From Thermoplasmata archaeon (GTDB lineage: Archaea > Thermoplasmatota > Thermoplasmata > UBA184), in NCBI GenBank assembly GCA_021827545.1, contig JAKAVH010000112.1, positions 1-5,837 on the forward strand: DNA of 5,837 bases, written 5' to 3'. Positions 4,550 to 5,837 of this stretch are shown in pieces. The notes under the pieces were generated by a model. The model was given only the letters and a program-made list of their open reading frames with translations. It ran no database searches and was not told the DNA's origin. The first letter of the stretch is position 1, and every line of letters starts with the position of its first letter. A program made the position numbers and the translations under genes.

Positions 4550-5837
4550 ATGAGCGTGTCGTTGCCGAAAGAGGCCGAGATTCCCCGGGCCAAGCATTCG
4601 CTGACCCTGAGCTCGGGGGCGGTGTTCACCGCGAGCGTCGTCACCCAGGGGATCGGAGTGGTTGCGAGCTTCTTCTTGTACCACGTGATCGGGGCGAGCA
4701 GCAGCGGGCGGGACATCGTCGGAACCGTCCAGCTCTTTCTCCTGATCGGCTCGTCGATCAACGGCGTCGGGGACCTGCGGCTCGGGACCGCGTTCACCTA
4801 TTTCCTCGCCCGAGGTAAACCTCCGACCGACAACATCTCCGCCTACCTCCTCGTCCGGATGTTGATGGTCGGCCTCGCCGGGGTCGTCATCTTCGTCGTC
4901 GCCCCGCTCTCCCTCGGAGGGGCGCCGATCGCGTCCGGGGGGTCGAACCTGACCTCCCTCGGGATCTTCCTGTTCCTGCCGCTGCTCTGGTCGTTCTCGT
5001 CGGTCTACAACCAGCTGTTCATCGGCCTAGGGAACTCGGTCCGGGCCCAGTACCCCTCCCTGCTCGAGACGACGGCCCGCCTCCCGGTGATTGTCCTCGT
5101 CTCGTTCTACGACCCGACGATCGAGGGGATCACGATCGCCTACGTCCTCGGGGCGGTCGTCTCGACGGTGTTCTGCCTACCGGCGGTCGTCGGGCGCCTG
5201 CGCAAATTTCGCTGGACGGAGGTCGTTGGGCTCTTCCGATTCGCTTGGCCGCTCATGGGGAGCCTCGTCCTCGGTTACATCGTCACGAACCTGATCCCGC
5301 TCGTGATCAACGCGGGCCTCGGCGTCGGCCAGCTCACCTACTTCCTCGCGGCGAACGGGTGGCGGATCCTGGTCCTCTCGCTCCCTGCGGCCGTGACGAC
5401 GCCCCTCTTCCCGTACCTCGCCGGGCTCCACCAGCGGCGAGAGTTCGACGGAATCCGTCGGGGGATCTGGCAGGCGTTGCGGTACTCGGCGATGCTCATC
5501 GTGCCGGGCGTGGTCGCGCTCGTCACCTACCGCACGGTGTTCCTGAACGTCTTCGCCAACGCCGCGTACGCCCAGGCGGGTTCGCTCCCGCTCGCGATCC
5601 TGGTCGTCGGCGCGGTGCCGCTCGCGCTGAGCCAGATCATGCAGTCGGGCATCAACGCGATTGGCCGGCAGCGGCTCGAGCTCTACATCACGGCGACCCA
5701 GGTCGTCGTGCTGTTCACGGCGGTCGGGGTGTTGATGCCCCCGTGGGGGCTCCTGCCACGGAGCGAAGGGTTGGTCGCCGGCTCGGTGGCGGTGCTCCTC
5801 TCGTCGATCGCGGCGGTGACGCTCAACACGTACTTCA
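4550..5837 (+). CDS. Wzx-like polysaccharide/oligosaccharide flippase (3' partial)
   Basis: The frame runs open from the ATG at 4550 to the window end, giving 429 residues of a polytopic membrane protein; the stop lies outside. An in-frame TAA at 4496-4498 bounds the start; a TTG at 4514 is possible but less likely. After a polar N-terminus (1-20), about 12 hydrophobic helices can be drawn: near 22-44, 56-78, 97-121, 134-158, 175-188, 194-214, 231-254, 262-290, 311-334, 345-366, 376-397 and 407-426. The layout, the cytoplasmic loop GLHQRREFDGIRRG (292-305) before a helix pair, and the late SGINAIGRQRLELY segment (366-379) resemble the polysaccharide-biosynthesis (PST/Wzx) branch of the MATE/MVF superfamily. 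These proteins flip lipid-linked glycans from the cytoplasmic to the outer face of the membrane for surface polysaccharide or N-glycan assembly. No glycosyltransferase is visible in the window. Another member of the superfamily is possible, since no single residue settles the substrate. Confidence 0.82.
   Translation, partial: MSVSLPKEAEIPRAKHSLTLSSGAVFTASVVTQGIGVVASFFLYHVIGASSSGRDIVGTVQLFLLIGSSINGVGDLRLGTAFTYFLARGKPPTDNISAYLLVRMLMVGLAGVVIFVVAPLSLGGAPIASGGSNLTSLGIFLFLPLLWSFSSVYNQLFIGLGNSVRAQYPSLLETTARLPVIVLVSFYDPTIEGITIAYVLGAVVSTVFCLPAVVGRLRKFRWTEVVGLFRFAWPLMGSLVLGYIVTNLIPLVINAGLGVGQLTYFLAANGWRILVLSLPAAVTTPLFPYLAGLHQRREFDGIRRGIWQALRYSAMLIVPGVVALVTYRTVFLNVFANAAYAQAGSLPLAILVVGAVPLALSQIMQSGINAIGRQRLELYITATQVVVLFTAVGVLMPPWGLLPRSEGLVAGSVAVLLSSIAAVTLNTYF

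Overview
The window is very GC-rich DNA (roughly two thirds G+C by eye, not counted) carrying five protein genes, two of them cut by the window edges. It is most likely archaeal and fits a high-GC member of the Thermoplasmatota. Three observations support this: a large surface protein with PKD domains, ~77-residue beta-rich repeats of the F-x-E-x-G-L...W-x-V type, and a C-terminal membrane anchor; asparagines sitting almost only in N-glycosylation sequons; and a TATA-like element placed where a leaderless archaeal transcript would need it. The proteins are not acidic enough for a haloarchaeon. The lineage is an inference; no marker gene is present. No RNA gene, mobile element, CRISPR array or origin was seen.

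Layout: (1) 2-1897, plus strand, the 3' part of a large secreted, membrane-anchored, probably glycosylated surface protein; its start lies before the window. (2) 1916-3894, minus strand, a two-gene operon: a MarR-type regulator (3415-3894) followed by a 500-residue DHA2-type MFS exporter (1916-3418), coupled through a 4-base ATGA overlap. The operon converges on gene 1 across an 18-base gap. (3) 3895-4059, a 165-base divergent intergenic region with an AT-rich island holding the MarR promoter and a small imperfect palindrome that could be its operator. (4) 4060-4464, plus strand, a 134-residue VOC/glyoxalase-fold protein that lines up closely with glyoxalase I but lacks the first metal-binding histidine. 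(5) 4550 to the window end, plus strand, the first 429 residues of a Wzx-like polysaccharide/oligosaccharide flippase.

How they may work together: MarR plus exporter is a familiar drug or toxic-compound efflux unit in which the regulator normally represses its own operon until a ligand releases it. The divergent VOC gene could be a detoxifying partner, but only position suggests this. The flippase and the sequon-rich surface protein may both belong to the glycosylated cell envelope. I did not find a convincing undescribed multi-gene system. The items most worth a second look are the sequon bias, the strictly registered repeat array, the ligand-substituted VOC protein and the compact MarR promoter/operator.
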